DNA of 6,484 nt from Bacteroidetes bacterium UBA4408 (GTDB taxonomy: Bacteria; Bacteroidota; Bacteroidia; UBA4408). Positions 1 to 6,484 of the stretch are shown piece after piece; the first letter of the stretch is position 1; every line of letters starts with the position of its first letter. The notes beneath the pieces were generated by a model, which searched no databases, was not told the DNA's origin, and worked only from the letters and a program-made list of their open reading frames with translations. Made by a program: the position numbers and the translations under genes. The stretch is from positions 1-6,484 of the forward strand of contig DGQS01000113.1 in the NCBI GenBank assembly GCA_002389785.1. The letters are read 5' to 3'.

Positions 1-2
1 AA

Positions 3-422
3 ATTATTGATGAAATTTTTGGCGAAAAATGTGAGGCCCTATTAATACAGCCAACCTTTATTACCGATTATCCTCAGGAAATGTCGCCTCTTGCCAAAAA
101 ACACCGAAGCATGCAGGGATTGGTGGAGCGTTTTGAAGCAATTTGCAATGGAAAGGAAATTTGTAATGCTTATTCAGAGTTGAACGACCCAATTGATCAG
201 CGAGCTCGTTTTGAAGAGCAATTAGAATTGGCAAAACGCGGTGATGAAGAAGCCATGCAATTGGATGAGGATTTTTTACGTGCCATTGATTATGGAATGC
301 CGCCTACATCCGGACTTGGAATAGGAATCGACCGCTTGGCAATGATTATGACCAATTCCAATTCAATACAAGACGTGTTGTTTTTTCCTCAAATGCGACC
401 TGAAGCAAAAGCTGCTAATTAA
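3..422 (+). CDS. lysS: Lysyl-tRNA synthetase, class II, C-terminal part (5' end outside window)
   Basis: Cytoplasmic enzyme that charges tRNA-Lys with lysine using ATP. Only the last 139 codons are present; the frame is open from base 3, so the internal ATG at 81 is not the true start. The visible part is the end of the class II catalytic core. It has the block [20 protein letters not shown], then [16 protein letters not shown], then class II motif 3, [13 protein letters not shown], whose Arg contacts ATP in this family, and finally [11 protein letters not shown]. These blocks match bacterial LysRS almost residue for residue. The protein ends nine residues after the FPQMRP block begins to close the fold (short tail EAKAAN), so there is no C-terminal extension. 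A TAA stop is followed after 7 nt by the membrane protein gene on the same strand, which suggests read-through transcription. The identification is secure; the anticodon-binding domain and start lie to the left of the window. Confidence 0.97.
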   Translation: MIDEIFGEKCEALLIQPTFITDYPQEMSPLAKKHRSMQGLVERFEAICNGKEICNAYSELNDPIDQRARFEEQLELAKRGDEEAMQLDEDFLRAIDYGMPPTSGLGIGIDRLAMIMTNSNSIQDVLFFPQMRPEAKAAN

Positions 423-429
423 TTACTAG

Positions 430-2304
430 TTGAATTTGAAAGCACTGCAAATCCCTTTTAATTATTTGTTTCCGCTTTCATTTTTGGTATTTATTGGATC
501 GTTCTATGCCTTTAATCCTACCATCGAAACAGGTCTGGATCCTTCGTATGCTTTTGGACTCAATTATATTTTTGCTCACCGTATTCCTTTTGGAACAGAG
601 GTAATTTACACCTATGGCCCTTTGGGGTTTTTGTATTTTCCGCAAGCTATAGCGCATAATTTTTTGATAGGGGTGGTGGTAGTATCCTTGCTGCGTTTTT
701 TATTTATTGTTCTATTTATTTATTTGGGAAAGCTAGTTAATTCAAGCTATTGGATACTGCATTGCATGTTAGCTTTTGCAGTAAGTAGTTGGTTTTATCT
801 CGACTTTGTATTCGTTGGATCAGTAAGTATTTGTATGTTATTGCATCACCTTAGTAACAGAAACTGGTTGTTAATACTTGGTGCTGTGCTATCTATAACG
901 GCCTTGTTTGTTAAATCATCCTTTGGTTTGATGAGTCTTTCAATACTGGGAAGTTATGGCATATACAGTTGGGTAAAAACCAAAAATCTTGATCATGTTT
1001 CGGTCATACTTTTTTCGGCAGTGCTTTTCTTTTTAGTGATTTGGTTGGCGCTATACGGAAATGTGAATGGTGTTTATGCTTACTTAGTTGGAACTTGGCA
1101 ATTGAGTGTCGGAAATTCGAGTGCAATGATTCTGGAAGTTTCAAATAATTGGTATTTACTTTTTTGTTTTGCAGCTTGCTTTTTTTCAATACCAATTGTC
1201 TTGCGACAGAAAACAATCTCTCTTTTATATCTTATATCAATACTCGCTTTGCTTGCAGCTTGGAAATATGCTTTTTCGCGCGAAGAAAATTATCATCTTA
1301 AGTTTTTTTTCGATTACCTATTACTTTTTTCAGCCTTGGTAATTTTACTTTCAAAGCCAATTAAAATTGTGTCATTGGCCTTATTGGTGCTTTCTGTTTT
1401 ACTGTTTTTTCAAAGCATGAAAGCTACTGGAATGTATACGCTTGAAACACAAATTCCATTCGATGGATATAAGAATTTTGTACGTGTTTGTTTTCAGCAC
1501 AAAACACTTTTAAAGGAAGCGAATGAGCAATCAAATAAAAATTTGCAACCGCGTGTTTTAAACTCTTCAATTATTGAAAAGATTGGTACAGCAACCGTTG
1601 ATTTTTTTCCTTGGGAGTTAACCTATGTCGCAGCTAATAAGCTTAATTGGCAGCCTCGCCCGAATTTGCAAAGCGGGGCTTATACTCCTTGGCTGGATGA
1701 AAATAATGCAAAATTTATTGCATCCAACAAAGCGGCAAACTATTATTTGTGGGACATGGACAAACCGAATGGCGGAGTAGATTGCTTTGACAATCGTTAT
1801 TTTTTAAACGACGAACCCCATACTATTTTTACTTTATTTAATAAGTATCAACTACTCTATTCCGATTCGGAGCATGTGTTATTTAAGCGAAGTGAGCGGC
1901 TCAATTTTGACTTTATTGTGGAAGGGGATGAGCAATCCGGAGAATGGAATAAATGGATTGAAGTACCAACTGATTCGTTGGGCATTATTCGAATTAAAAC
2001 ATTCTTTAAAAGTAATTTTTTAGGTAATCTCAGGAAAGCTATTTACAGGGATGCCGTGTATTTTATGGATTATAAAATGGATAATGGAGATCAAAAAACC
2101 TATCGTATTATTCCTGAAAACGCAGTAAACGGTTTGTGGGTGAATCCGCTAATTGAGCGAATTAGCGATGGACTAAAAGGGAGAAAAGTGAGTGAAATTA
2201 AATTTAGGTGCAGTGATTCTACTTTGGTTCAACCTACTGTATTATTTAAATGGCAAATAATTACCTTAGCTGAAAATCAGCAGCAAAAATTATATGGAAA
2301 CTAA
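430..2304 (+). CDS. Polytopic membrane protein of unknown function, GT-C glycosyltransferase-like layout
   Basis: 624 residues. I do not recognise a characterised homologue. The N-terminal half is strongly hydrophobic, with about ten to eleven likely membrane segments (roughly 12-28, 78-99, 106-140, 146-181, 188-209, 241-259, 263-279, 293-328). Between the first two segments is a loop with GLDPSYAFGLNY (Asp37) and FGTEVIYTYGPLGFLYF (54-70). Another polar motif, SREENYHLKFFF (283-294), sits before a late membrane segment. Residues 331-624 look soluble and contain VDFFPWEL (390-397), LNWQPRP (405-411) and YTPWLDENNAKF (418-429). From memory, similar blocks occur in uncharacterised large bacterial membrane proteins. 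An acidic residue in the first external loop is typical of GT-C enzymes that use lipid-linked sugars, but sugar transfer is an inference. The start is a TTG directly after an in-frame TAG (427-429), so the frame cannot extend upstream; TTG 436 is an alternative, and the first in-frame ATG is at codon 113. There is no clear ribosome binding site. It lies 7 nt after lysS and overlaps gpsA by 11 bp. Confidence 0.85.
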   Translation: MNLKALQIPFNYLFPLSFLVFIGSFYAFNPTIETGLDPSYAFGLNYIFAHRIPFGTEVIYTYGPLGFLYFPQAIAHNFLIGVVVVSLLRFLFIVLFIYLGKLVNSSYWILHCMLAFAVSSWFYLDFVFVGSVSICMLLHHLSNRNWLLILGAVLSITALFVKSSFGLMSLSILGSYGIYSWVKTKNLDHVSVILFSAVLFFLVIWLALYGNVNGVYAYLVGTWQLSVGNSSAMILEVSNNWYLLFCFAACFFSIPIVLRQKTISLLYLISILALLAAWKYAFSREENYHLKFFFDYLLLFSALVILLSKPIKIVSLALLVLSVLLFFQSMKATGMYTLETQIPFDGYKNFVRVCFQHKTLLKEANEQSNKNLQPRVLNSSIIEKIGTATVDFFPWELTYVAANKLNWQPRPNLQSGAYTPWLDENNAKFIASNKAANYYLWDMDKPNGGVDCFDNRYFLNDEPHTIFTLFNKYQLLYSDSEHVLFKRSERLNFDFIVEGDEQSGEWNKWIEVPTDSLGIIRIKTFFKSNFLGNLRKAIYRDAVYFMDYKMDNGDQKTYRIIPENAVNGLWVNPLIERISDGLKGRKVSEIKFRCSDSTLVQPTVLFKWQIITLAENQQQKLYGN

Positions 2305-3289
2305 ATCAATAGCAGTAATTGGCGGTGGTAGCTGGGCTACGGCAATTGTAAAAATGCTGTTAAATAATGTCGAACAAGTTGGCTGGTGGATGCGGAGCAA
2401 GGATTCTGTTTCGTTTATAAAAAAATTCAAACACAATCCACATTACTTAAGTTCTGTTGAATTTGATGTAGATAAATTAGTAATTGATGCCGACCTTAAT
2501 TCTCTCGTTAAGCAATTCGATATATTAGTGATGGCGGTTCCTGCCGCTTTTATTGAAGAATCCTTGAAGTCAATTACATCAGATTCCTTAAAGGATAAAA
2601 TCATCATTAGTGCAATTAAGGGAATTGTGCCCGACGGTAACTTAATCATCGGTGAATTTTTTAATAAGAAATACCAGGTTCCATTTGAAAATTTTGGTGT
2701 TATTTCAGGCCCATGCCATGCTGAAGAAGTGGCCATGGAAAAGCTTTCCTATTTAACCATCGCATCCCAAAAGGAAAGTATATCAAGGCTTCTGGTGAAT
2801 TATTTAAGTTGTCGATACATTAAAGCAACCGTAAGCGATGATATTTACGGAACCGAATACGCAGCTGTCTTAAAAAATGTATTTGCTATTGCAAGTGGTA
2901 TTTGTCACGGACTTGGATACGGCGATAATTTTCAGGCGGTATTAATTTCCAATGCTATTCAAGAAATAAAACGCTTTGTTGATGCGGTACATCCCATTGA
3001 CCGCGATATTAAAAGTTCGGCTTATTTAGGCGATTTGCTGGTGACGGCTTATTCCCAATTTAGTCGAAACCGTACTTTTGGAAATATGCTGGGAAAGGGT
3101 TATTCGGTGAAGTTTGCACAAATGGAAATGGAAATGATTGCCGAAGGTTACTACGCTGTAAAATGCATTCACGAAATTAATAAAGTCTATCAAGTTAGTA
3201 TGCCAATTACTAATGCGGTATACAATATTATTTATGAAAAAATATCTCCGGGTATTGAAATAAAATTACTTACCGAAAAATTAAGTTAA
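2294..3289 (+). CDS. gpsA: NAD(P)H-dependent glycerol-3-phosphate dehydrogenase
   Basis: Cytoplasmic enzyme that reduces dihydroxyacetone phosphate to sn-glycerol-3-phosphate, the backbone precursor of phospholipids. At 331 residues it has the usual family length. The N-terminal Rossmann domain begins with IAVIGGGSWATA (6-17), the dinucleotide-binding glycine loop; the middle Gly is a mild variant of the common GAGSWGT or GSGSWAT. Next come VMAVPAAF (79-86), SAIKG with Lys109, and SGPCHAEEVA (138-147). The C-terminal helical domain has TEYAAVLKN with the likely catalytic Lys194, and the signature LGDLLVTAYSQFSRNRTFG (245-263) with the conserved Asp247 and Arg-Asn-Arg. It ends with MIAEGYYAVK, typical of Bacteroidota versions. 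The ATG at 2294 lies inside the end of the membrane protein gene (11-bp overlap, different frame), so translation may be coupled. No Shine-Dalgarno is visible. From memory, lysS and gpsA are often neighbours in Bacteroidota, which would make the gene between them here an insertion into an otherwise familiar pair. Confidence 0.96.
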   Translation: METKSIAVIGGGSWATAIVKMLLNNVEQVGWWMRSKDSVSFIKKFKHNPHYLSSVEFDVDKLVIDADLNSLVKQFDILVMAVPAAFIEESLKSITSDSLKDKIIISAIKGIVPDGNLIIGEFFNKKYQVPFENFGVISGPCHAEEVAMEKLSYLTIASQKESISRLLVNYLSCRYIKATVSDDIYGTEYAAVLKNVFAIASGICHGLGYGDNFQAVLISNAIQEIKRFVDAVHPIDRDIKSSAYLGDLLVTAYSQFSRNRTFGNMLGKGYSVKFAQMEMEMIAEGYYAVKCIHEINKVYQVSMPITNAVYNIIYEKISPGIEIKLLTEKLS

Positions 3290-3292
3290 GCC

Positions 3293-4558
3293 ATGAGTAT
3301 ACGCCGAATAACCTTGCTGATTTTATTTTTCACTCAAGCTATTTATACCGGCCAAGCTAATACCATTAAACGTGTTTTGTTTATCGGCAATAGTTACACT
3401 GACGTAAATAATTTGCCCTTACTTGTTTCTCAAATAGCCCATTCAATGGGTGATTCTTTGTATTTTGATAGCAATGTTCCCGGGGGAATGAATTTGTATG
3501 GTCATTCGATTAATTCAATTACGCTATCAAAAATTGCTCAAGGTAATTGGGATTATGTCGTTCTACAAGCTCAAAGCCAGGAACCATCCTTTCCGCCTTC
3601 TCAAGTTGCAAACGGAGTATTACCATATGCACGTAAGTTAGACAGTTTGGTGCATGCAGCTGATAGTTGCGCCCAAACAATTTTTTATATGACTTGGGGT
3701 CGTAAAAACGGAGATGCTTTCAATTGCGCAGCCTATCCTCCTGTTTGTACTTATGCAGGAATGCAATCAAGACTGCGTTCTTCGTATTTATTAATGGCAC
3801 AACAAAACAATGCATCGGTTGCGCCTGTTGGGATAGTATGGCGTGAATTAATACAACAAAATCCAACCTTCGATTTATACCAAAGCGATGAAAGTCATCC
3901 AAGTATTTATGGTTCATATGCAGCTGCTTGTGTTTTTTATTCGAGTTTTTTTCATACGAAGGTCAAAAACATTTATGTGCCTGCAGGAGTTGCAACAGCA
4001 GAAGCTTTAATAATACAACAGCAATCGAATAAATCGGTTTTTGATAGTTTGTCTAATTGGTATTCACCAGGCGATATTCCCTTTAGCTATTTTACTTACT
4101 CACAACATGGCGATACCCTGCAATTTACGAATACTTCAATGAATGCAACTTCGGTTAACTGGGATTTTGGCGATGGAACAAATTCCAACTTGCTTAATCC
4201 TGAGCATGTGTATAGTGTGATTGGTGTGTACCCTGTAAAATTAACGGCAACTAACATGTGCCAGGATACTGCATCTTATACTGATACAATTGTTGTAACT
4301 ACCGCTGGCATGCATGATGAAACAAAAAATGATAATTGGCAGATTTCATACAACAGTTTGCTTCAAGAAATTGCAATTACTGGAGAATCAGGTAATCATC
4401 ACAACAAGCTAAAAATTTTTGATGAAAGCGGTAAATTGGTGCTACAAACAATCATTAGCACTTATGTAAAAGTTGCCCTCTCAAAAGGAGTTTATTTTGT
4501 TGGAATTTATACAAGTACAAATCAAACACTCGCTACGCACAAACTAGTCGTTTATTGA
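3293..4558 (+). CDS. Secreted SGNH/GDSL-like hydrolase with PKD domain and T9SS type A sorting tail
   Basis: 421 residues in four parts. (1) A Sec signal peptide, residues 1-22: basic start MSIRR, hydrophobic core, likely cleavage after GQA. (2) A hydrolase-like domain, about 26-255. It has RVLFIGNSYTD with candidate nucleophile Ser34, NVPGGMNL with candidate oxyanion glycines 64-65, WDYVVLQAQSQEP (86-98), and SDESHPSIYGSYAA with candidate Asp199 and His202. This resembles the GNSYT/GNSFT branch of SGNH esterases. The classical GxND block is not visible, with LQAQSQEP in its place. (3) A PKD-like domain, about 265-336, with WDFGDGT (290-296) and EHVYSVIGVYPVKLTA. (4) A C-terminal domain, about 345-421, with LKIFDESGKLV and LSKGVYFVGIYT, ending HKLVVY, as in T9SS type A sorting domains. 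The protein should reach the cell surface or medium; its substrate (carbohydrate ester, lipid or other) is not evident. Cys145 and Cys152 could form a disulfide. It starts 3 nt after gpsA, so is probably co-transcribed, and its end overlaps the uvrC end by 7 bp. Confidence 0.88.
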   Translation: MSIRRITLLILFFTQAIYTGQANTIKRVLFIGNSYTDVNNLPLLVSQIAHSMGDSLYFDSNVPGGMNLYGHSINSITLSKIAQGNWDYVVLQAQSQEPSFPPSQVANGVLPYARKLDSLVHAADSCAQTIFYMTWGRKNGDAFNCAAYPPVCTYAGMQSRLRSSYLLMAQQNNASVAPVGIVWRELIQQNPTFDLYQSDESHPSIYGSYAAACVFYSSFFHTKVKNIYVPAGVATAEALIIQQQSNKSVFDSLSNWYSPGDIPFSYFTYSQHGDTLQFTNTSMNATSVNWDFGDGTNSNLLNPEHVYSVIGVYPVKLTATNMCQDTASYTDTIVVTTAGMHDETKNDNWQISYNSLLQEIAITGESGNHHNKLKIFDESGKLVLQTIISTYVKVALSKGVYFVGIYTSTNQTLATHKLVVY

Positions 4559-6369
4559 ACCTTGTTTGGATGAAAATGAGTGTATACCAACAGTGCTTTT
4601 GATTTTCCGATAACAGCAGCCAATTCACTTTCTGGGGTTTCTCGAATAACTTTCACCGATTTAAATTTCCAAAGTAGTTTTTGTGCCGTGTTATAACTAA
4701 TTCCTTTGATGTCGGTGAGCTCACTTTTTAATGTTGCTTTATCACGTCGATTTCGGTGATGTGTAATTCCAAAGCGATGGGCTTCATCACGAATGTGTTG
4801 AAGCACTTTCAACGATTCGCCTTTTTTATCCAAATACATGGGAATAGAATCTCCCGGATAGAAAATTTCTTCGAGTTTTTTAGCTATTCCAATTACGGTA
4901 ATTTTTCCTCTGAGTCCTAGTTTATCTATACTTTCCATAGCCGAACTCAATTGTCCTTTTCCTCCATCAATTACAATGAGTTGAGGGACTTCTTGATTTT
5001 CTTCCAACATACGTTTGTAGCGACGATAAATAACTTCTTCCATGGAAGCAAAGTCATTGGGACCTTCAACGGTTTTTATATTAAAATGTCGGTAGTCTTT
5101 TTTACTCGGTTTCGCATCTTTAAAAACCGTCATAGCAGAAACCGGATAAGCACCTTGAAAATTAGAATTGTCGAAACATTCAATGTGTCGAGGTTCTTCT
5201 TGCAAACGTAAGTCTTTTTTGAGTTGAGCTAATATTCGTTTAGTATGTCGTTCAGGGTCTACTAAATCGGCTTGTTTTTGTTTTTCCTTTCGATAATATT
5301 CAACATTTCGTTCACTCAATTCGAGTAACTTTTTCTTATCACCTCGCTGAGGTACAATAAAAGAAACGTCGTCTATTTCTAAATCGGGTACAAAGGGAAC
5401 AATAATTTCGCGCGTTGCACTCTCAAAGCGAAGACGTAAATCGGTAATGGCAATACGTAATAATTCATCTGTACTTTCATCGAGTTTCTTTTTTAGCTCG
5501 ATGGTGTGTGCCTGAATGATGGAACCATTCACCACTTTCAAAAAATTAACGTAACCGAATTGTTCATCGCTCGCAATGGAGTAAACATCTACATTGGTAA
5601 TACTAGGGTTTACCACAGTTGACTTGCTTTGATATTTTTCGAGTTGTTCGAGTTTTAATTTAACCAATTGAGCTTTTTCAAATTCAAAATTTGCAGCAAA
5701 GGCATGCATCAATGTACTAAGCTGCTTTTGTACTTCCGAAATATTTCCTTTTACGATGTTTTTAATTGCATCAATTTGTTCGTTGTAATCTCTGAGAGTT
5801 TGCAGACCTTCGCAAGGTCCTTTGCAATTTCCTAAATGATATTCGAGACAAACTTTGAATTTGTTTTTTTCTATATTTTCCTCATTTAAATTAAGGTTAC
5901 AATTACGTAATGGAAAAAGGTGGTGAATAAGGTCAAGTAAGGTGTGCATCATTTTTCCGGAACCATAAGGCCCAAAATAAATTGAACCATCTTTAATTAC
6001 GTTTCGGGTTGAAAACACGCGTGGGAAACGCTCATTTTTAATGCATATCCAAGGGTAGGTTTTGTCGTCTTTTAGAAGAACGTTATAGCGTGGTTGATAC
6101 TTTTTGATTAGATTATTTTCTAACAGCAAGGCATCCAGTTCAGTTTCAACCAAAATAACTTTGATATCGCAAATGTGCTTAACAAGCACTTGTGTCTTGT
6201 TATTTTCGTAATTATCACGATTAAAATAGGAGCTAACTCTTTTTTTGAGACTTTTTGCTTTTCCTACATAAATTATTTTTTGATCCTTATCAAAATACTG
6301 ATATACACCCGGCTTATCGGGAAGCGATTTAATAATTTGTTGTAAAGCAAGTTCAATTTCTTTTGCCAT
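4552..6369 (-). CDS. uvrC: Excinuclease ABC subunit C
   Basis: DNA-incising subunit of UvrABC nucleotide excision repair; it makes the 3' and 5' cuts around a lesion marked by UvrA and UvrB. 605 residues, normal length. The GIY-YIG nuclease domain (about 17-98) has GVYQYF (Tyr23), IYVGKAK (Tyr34), Arg44, LLLENNLIKKYQPRYN with likely metal ligand Glu84, and Asn96. Four cysteines (157, 174, 182, 186) follow; the last three, spaced x7 and x3, match the iron-sulfur cysteines reported for E. coli UvrC. A UVR domain that contacts UvrB lies at about 211-246 (FEFEKAQLVKLKLEQL). The C-terminal RNase H-like nuclease carries ECFDNSNFQG (Asp400), LIVIDGGKGQL (Asp468) and RDEAHRF (His531), the expected Asp-Asp-His set for the 5' cut. 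A helix-hairpin-helix region (about 550-598) includes LTDIKGI. The ATG at 6369 gives the canonical N-terminus and has no Shine-Dalgarno; a promoter box ends 5 nt upstream. All key residues are present, so it is probably functional. Confidence 0.97.
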   Translation of the reverse strand: MAKEIELALQQIIKSLPDKPGVYQYFDKDQKIIYVGKAKSLKKRVSSYFNRDNYENNKTQVLVKHICDIKVILVETELDALLLENNLIKKYQPRYNVLLKDDKTYPWICIKNERFPRVFSTRNVIKDGSIYFGPYGSGKMMHTLLDLIHHLFPLRNCNLNLNEENIEKNKFKVCLEYHLGNCKGPCEGLQTLRDYNEQIDAIKNIVKGNISEVQKQLSTLMHAFAANFEFEKAQLVKLKLEQLEKYQSKSTVVNPSITNVDVYSIASDEQFGYVNFLKVVNGSIIQAHTIELKKKLDESTDELLRIAITDLRLRFESATREIIVPFVPDLEIDDVSFIVPQRGDKKKLLELSERNVEYYRKEKQKQADLVDPERHTKRILAQLKKDLRLQEEPRHIECFDNSNFQGAYPVSAMTVFKDAKPSKKDYRHFNIKTVEGPNDFASMEEVIYRRYKRMLEENQEVPQLIVIDGGKGQLSSAMESIDKLGLRGKITVIGIAKKLEEIFYPGDSIPMYLDKKGESLKVLQHIRDEAHRFGITHHRNRRDKATLKSELTDIKGISYNTAQKLLWKFKSVKVIRETPESELAAVIGKSKALLVYTHFHPNKVQ

Positions 6370-6374
6370 TGAGG

Positions 6375-6382
6375 CAAAGATA
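6375..6382 (-). promoter_or_regulatory. Putative Bacteroidota -7 promoter box for uvrC
   Basis: Read on the minus strand this is TATCTTTG, an exact match to the Bacteroidota housekeeping -7 consensus TAnnTTTG. Only 5 nt separate it from the uvrC ATG, so transcription would begin at or just before the start codon and give a leaderless or near-leaderless mRNA. The expected upstream TTTG (-33) is poor: at a spacing of 18-19 nt there is only a T-run (complement of the A-run 6399-6405). The position directly before the gene supports the call, but an 8-base match in AT-rich DNA can occur by chance. Confidence 0.55.
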
Positions 6383-6422
6383 AAATGCTTTTGAGCTTAA
6401 AAAAATAGAAAAACGAGGTGAC

Positions 6423-6449
6423 TCAAAAAGAGCTGTTTATTCTTTTTGA
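6423..6449 (-). terminator. AT-rich inverted repeat, possible weak terminator of the upstream leftward gene
   Basis: Two perfect 9-base inverted arms, TCAAAAAGA (6423-6431) and TCTTTTTGA (6441-6449), are separated by a 9-base loop. On the minus strand the hairpin spans the stop codon of the possible partial gene at 6437-6484. It is followed, about nine bases later, by T-rich DNA (complement of 6400-6414). The stem has few G-C pairs and the T-run does not start directly at its base, so it is a weak rho-independent terminator at best and may be only an AT-rich palindrome. Confidence 0.35.
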
Positions 6450-6484
6450 ATCTTCATTATTTTGCGTGTTCCTGATTTGTAGCG
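6437..6484 (-). CDS. Possible 3' end of an unidentified leftward gene
   Basis: On the minus strand the frame is open from the window edge for 15 codons and ends in TAA (6437-6439), giving the basic tail RYKSGTRKIMKIQKE. It would end 67 nt before the uvrC ATG. Support is indirect: a hairpin overlaps the stop, uvrC has its own promoter box immediately downstream, and no rightward frame has an ATG here. Fifteen open codons are expected by chance about half the time, and the tail is too short to name a family. It could instead be intergenic DNA. Confidence 0.4.
   Translation of the reverse strand, partial: RYKSGTRKIMKIQKE

Noticed and set aside
423..429. Separate promoter or terminator between lysS and the membrane protein gene
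   Set aside because: The gap is only 7 nt, and I found no TAnnTTTG box in the end of lysS and no hairpin.
1004..1216. Minus-strand open frame of 70 codons opposite the membrane protein gene
   Set aside because: It is antisense to a clearly coding hydrophobic stretch, its translation is Lys/His/Ser-rich low complexity, and it shows no family motif.
1303..1310. Run of eight T bases in the membrane protein gene, a possible slippage or phase-variation site
   Set aside because: The gene is intact in this copy, Phe-rich membrane segments in AT-rich DNA readily give such runs, and nothing else suggests phase variation.
2443..2736. Minus-strand open frame of 97 codons inside gpsA
   Set aside because: It is fully antisense to conserved GpsA motifs and its translation has no recognisable domain.
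3720..3917. Minus-strand open frame of 65 codons inside the hydrolase gene
   Set aside because: It is antisense to the hydrolase domain and shows no recognisable motif or start signal.
430..4558. The membrane protein, gpsA and hydrolase genes as a novel defence or secretion system
   Set aside because: No nuclease, helicase, toxin, sensor or regulator is present; gpsA is an ordinary metabolic gene and the hydrolase looks like a common T9SS cargo type.
4951..5211. Plus-strand open frame of 86 codons inside uvrC
   Set aside because: It is antisense to the conserved UvrC nuclease domain; the Phe-rich translation is what the complement of Lys/Glu codons gives.
6387..6396. Small palindrome GCT-TTTG-AGC upstream of uvrC as a possible operator
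   Set aside because: The arms are only 3 bp and do not extend, which is expected by chance.

Overview
The window looks like a piece of a Bacteroidota chromosome. It is AT-rich, and none of the visible gene starts has a clear Shine-Dalgarno sequence. The one recognisable promoter element (TATCTTTG) fits the Bacteroidota -7 consensus TAnnTTTG. One protein ends in what looks like a type IX secretion (T9SS) type A sorting domain, a system confined to this phylum and close relatives. The order or genus cannot be fixed from the sequence.

Layout. The left 4.56 kb is read rightwards as a tightly packed, probably co-transcribed set. It holds the 3' end of lysS (lysyl-tRNA synthetase), a 624-residue polytopic membrane protein of unknown function, gpsA (glycerol-3-phosphate dehydrogenase), and a secreted SGNH-type hydrolase with a PKD domain and a T9SS tail. 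The junctions are a 7-nt gap, an 11-bp overlap and a 3-nt gap, with no room for internal promoters or terminators between genes. The right part is read leftwards: uvrC (nucleotide excision repair endonuclease) meets the hydrolase gene tail to tail with a 7-bp overlap of the two coding ends. A near-leaderless promoter lies just upstream of uvrC. The last 48 bases may hold the 3' end of another leftward gene, with an AT-rich hairpin over its stop codon.

How the genes fit together. lysS, gpsA and uvrC are housekeeping genes. GpsA makes sn-glycerol-3-phosphate for phospholipids. The membrane protein resembles GT-C-type glycosyltransferases in layout, with many membrane segments, an acidic residue in the first external loop and a C-terminal soluble domain. 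The hydrolase is probably exported to the cell surface or medium. A shared envelope or lipid theme for the three central genes is possible but rests on position alone.

The window is almost fully coding, with no stretch of 300 bases lacking a gene. I saw no tRNA, rRNA, CRISPR array, insertion sequence or phage gene. The least understood item is the membrane protein at 430-2304. I found no convincing evidence for a wholly new multi-gene system.
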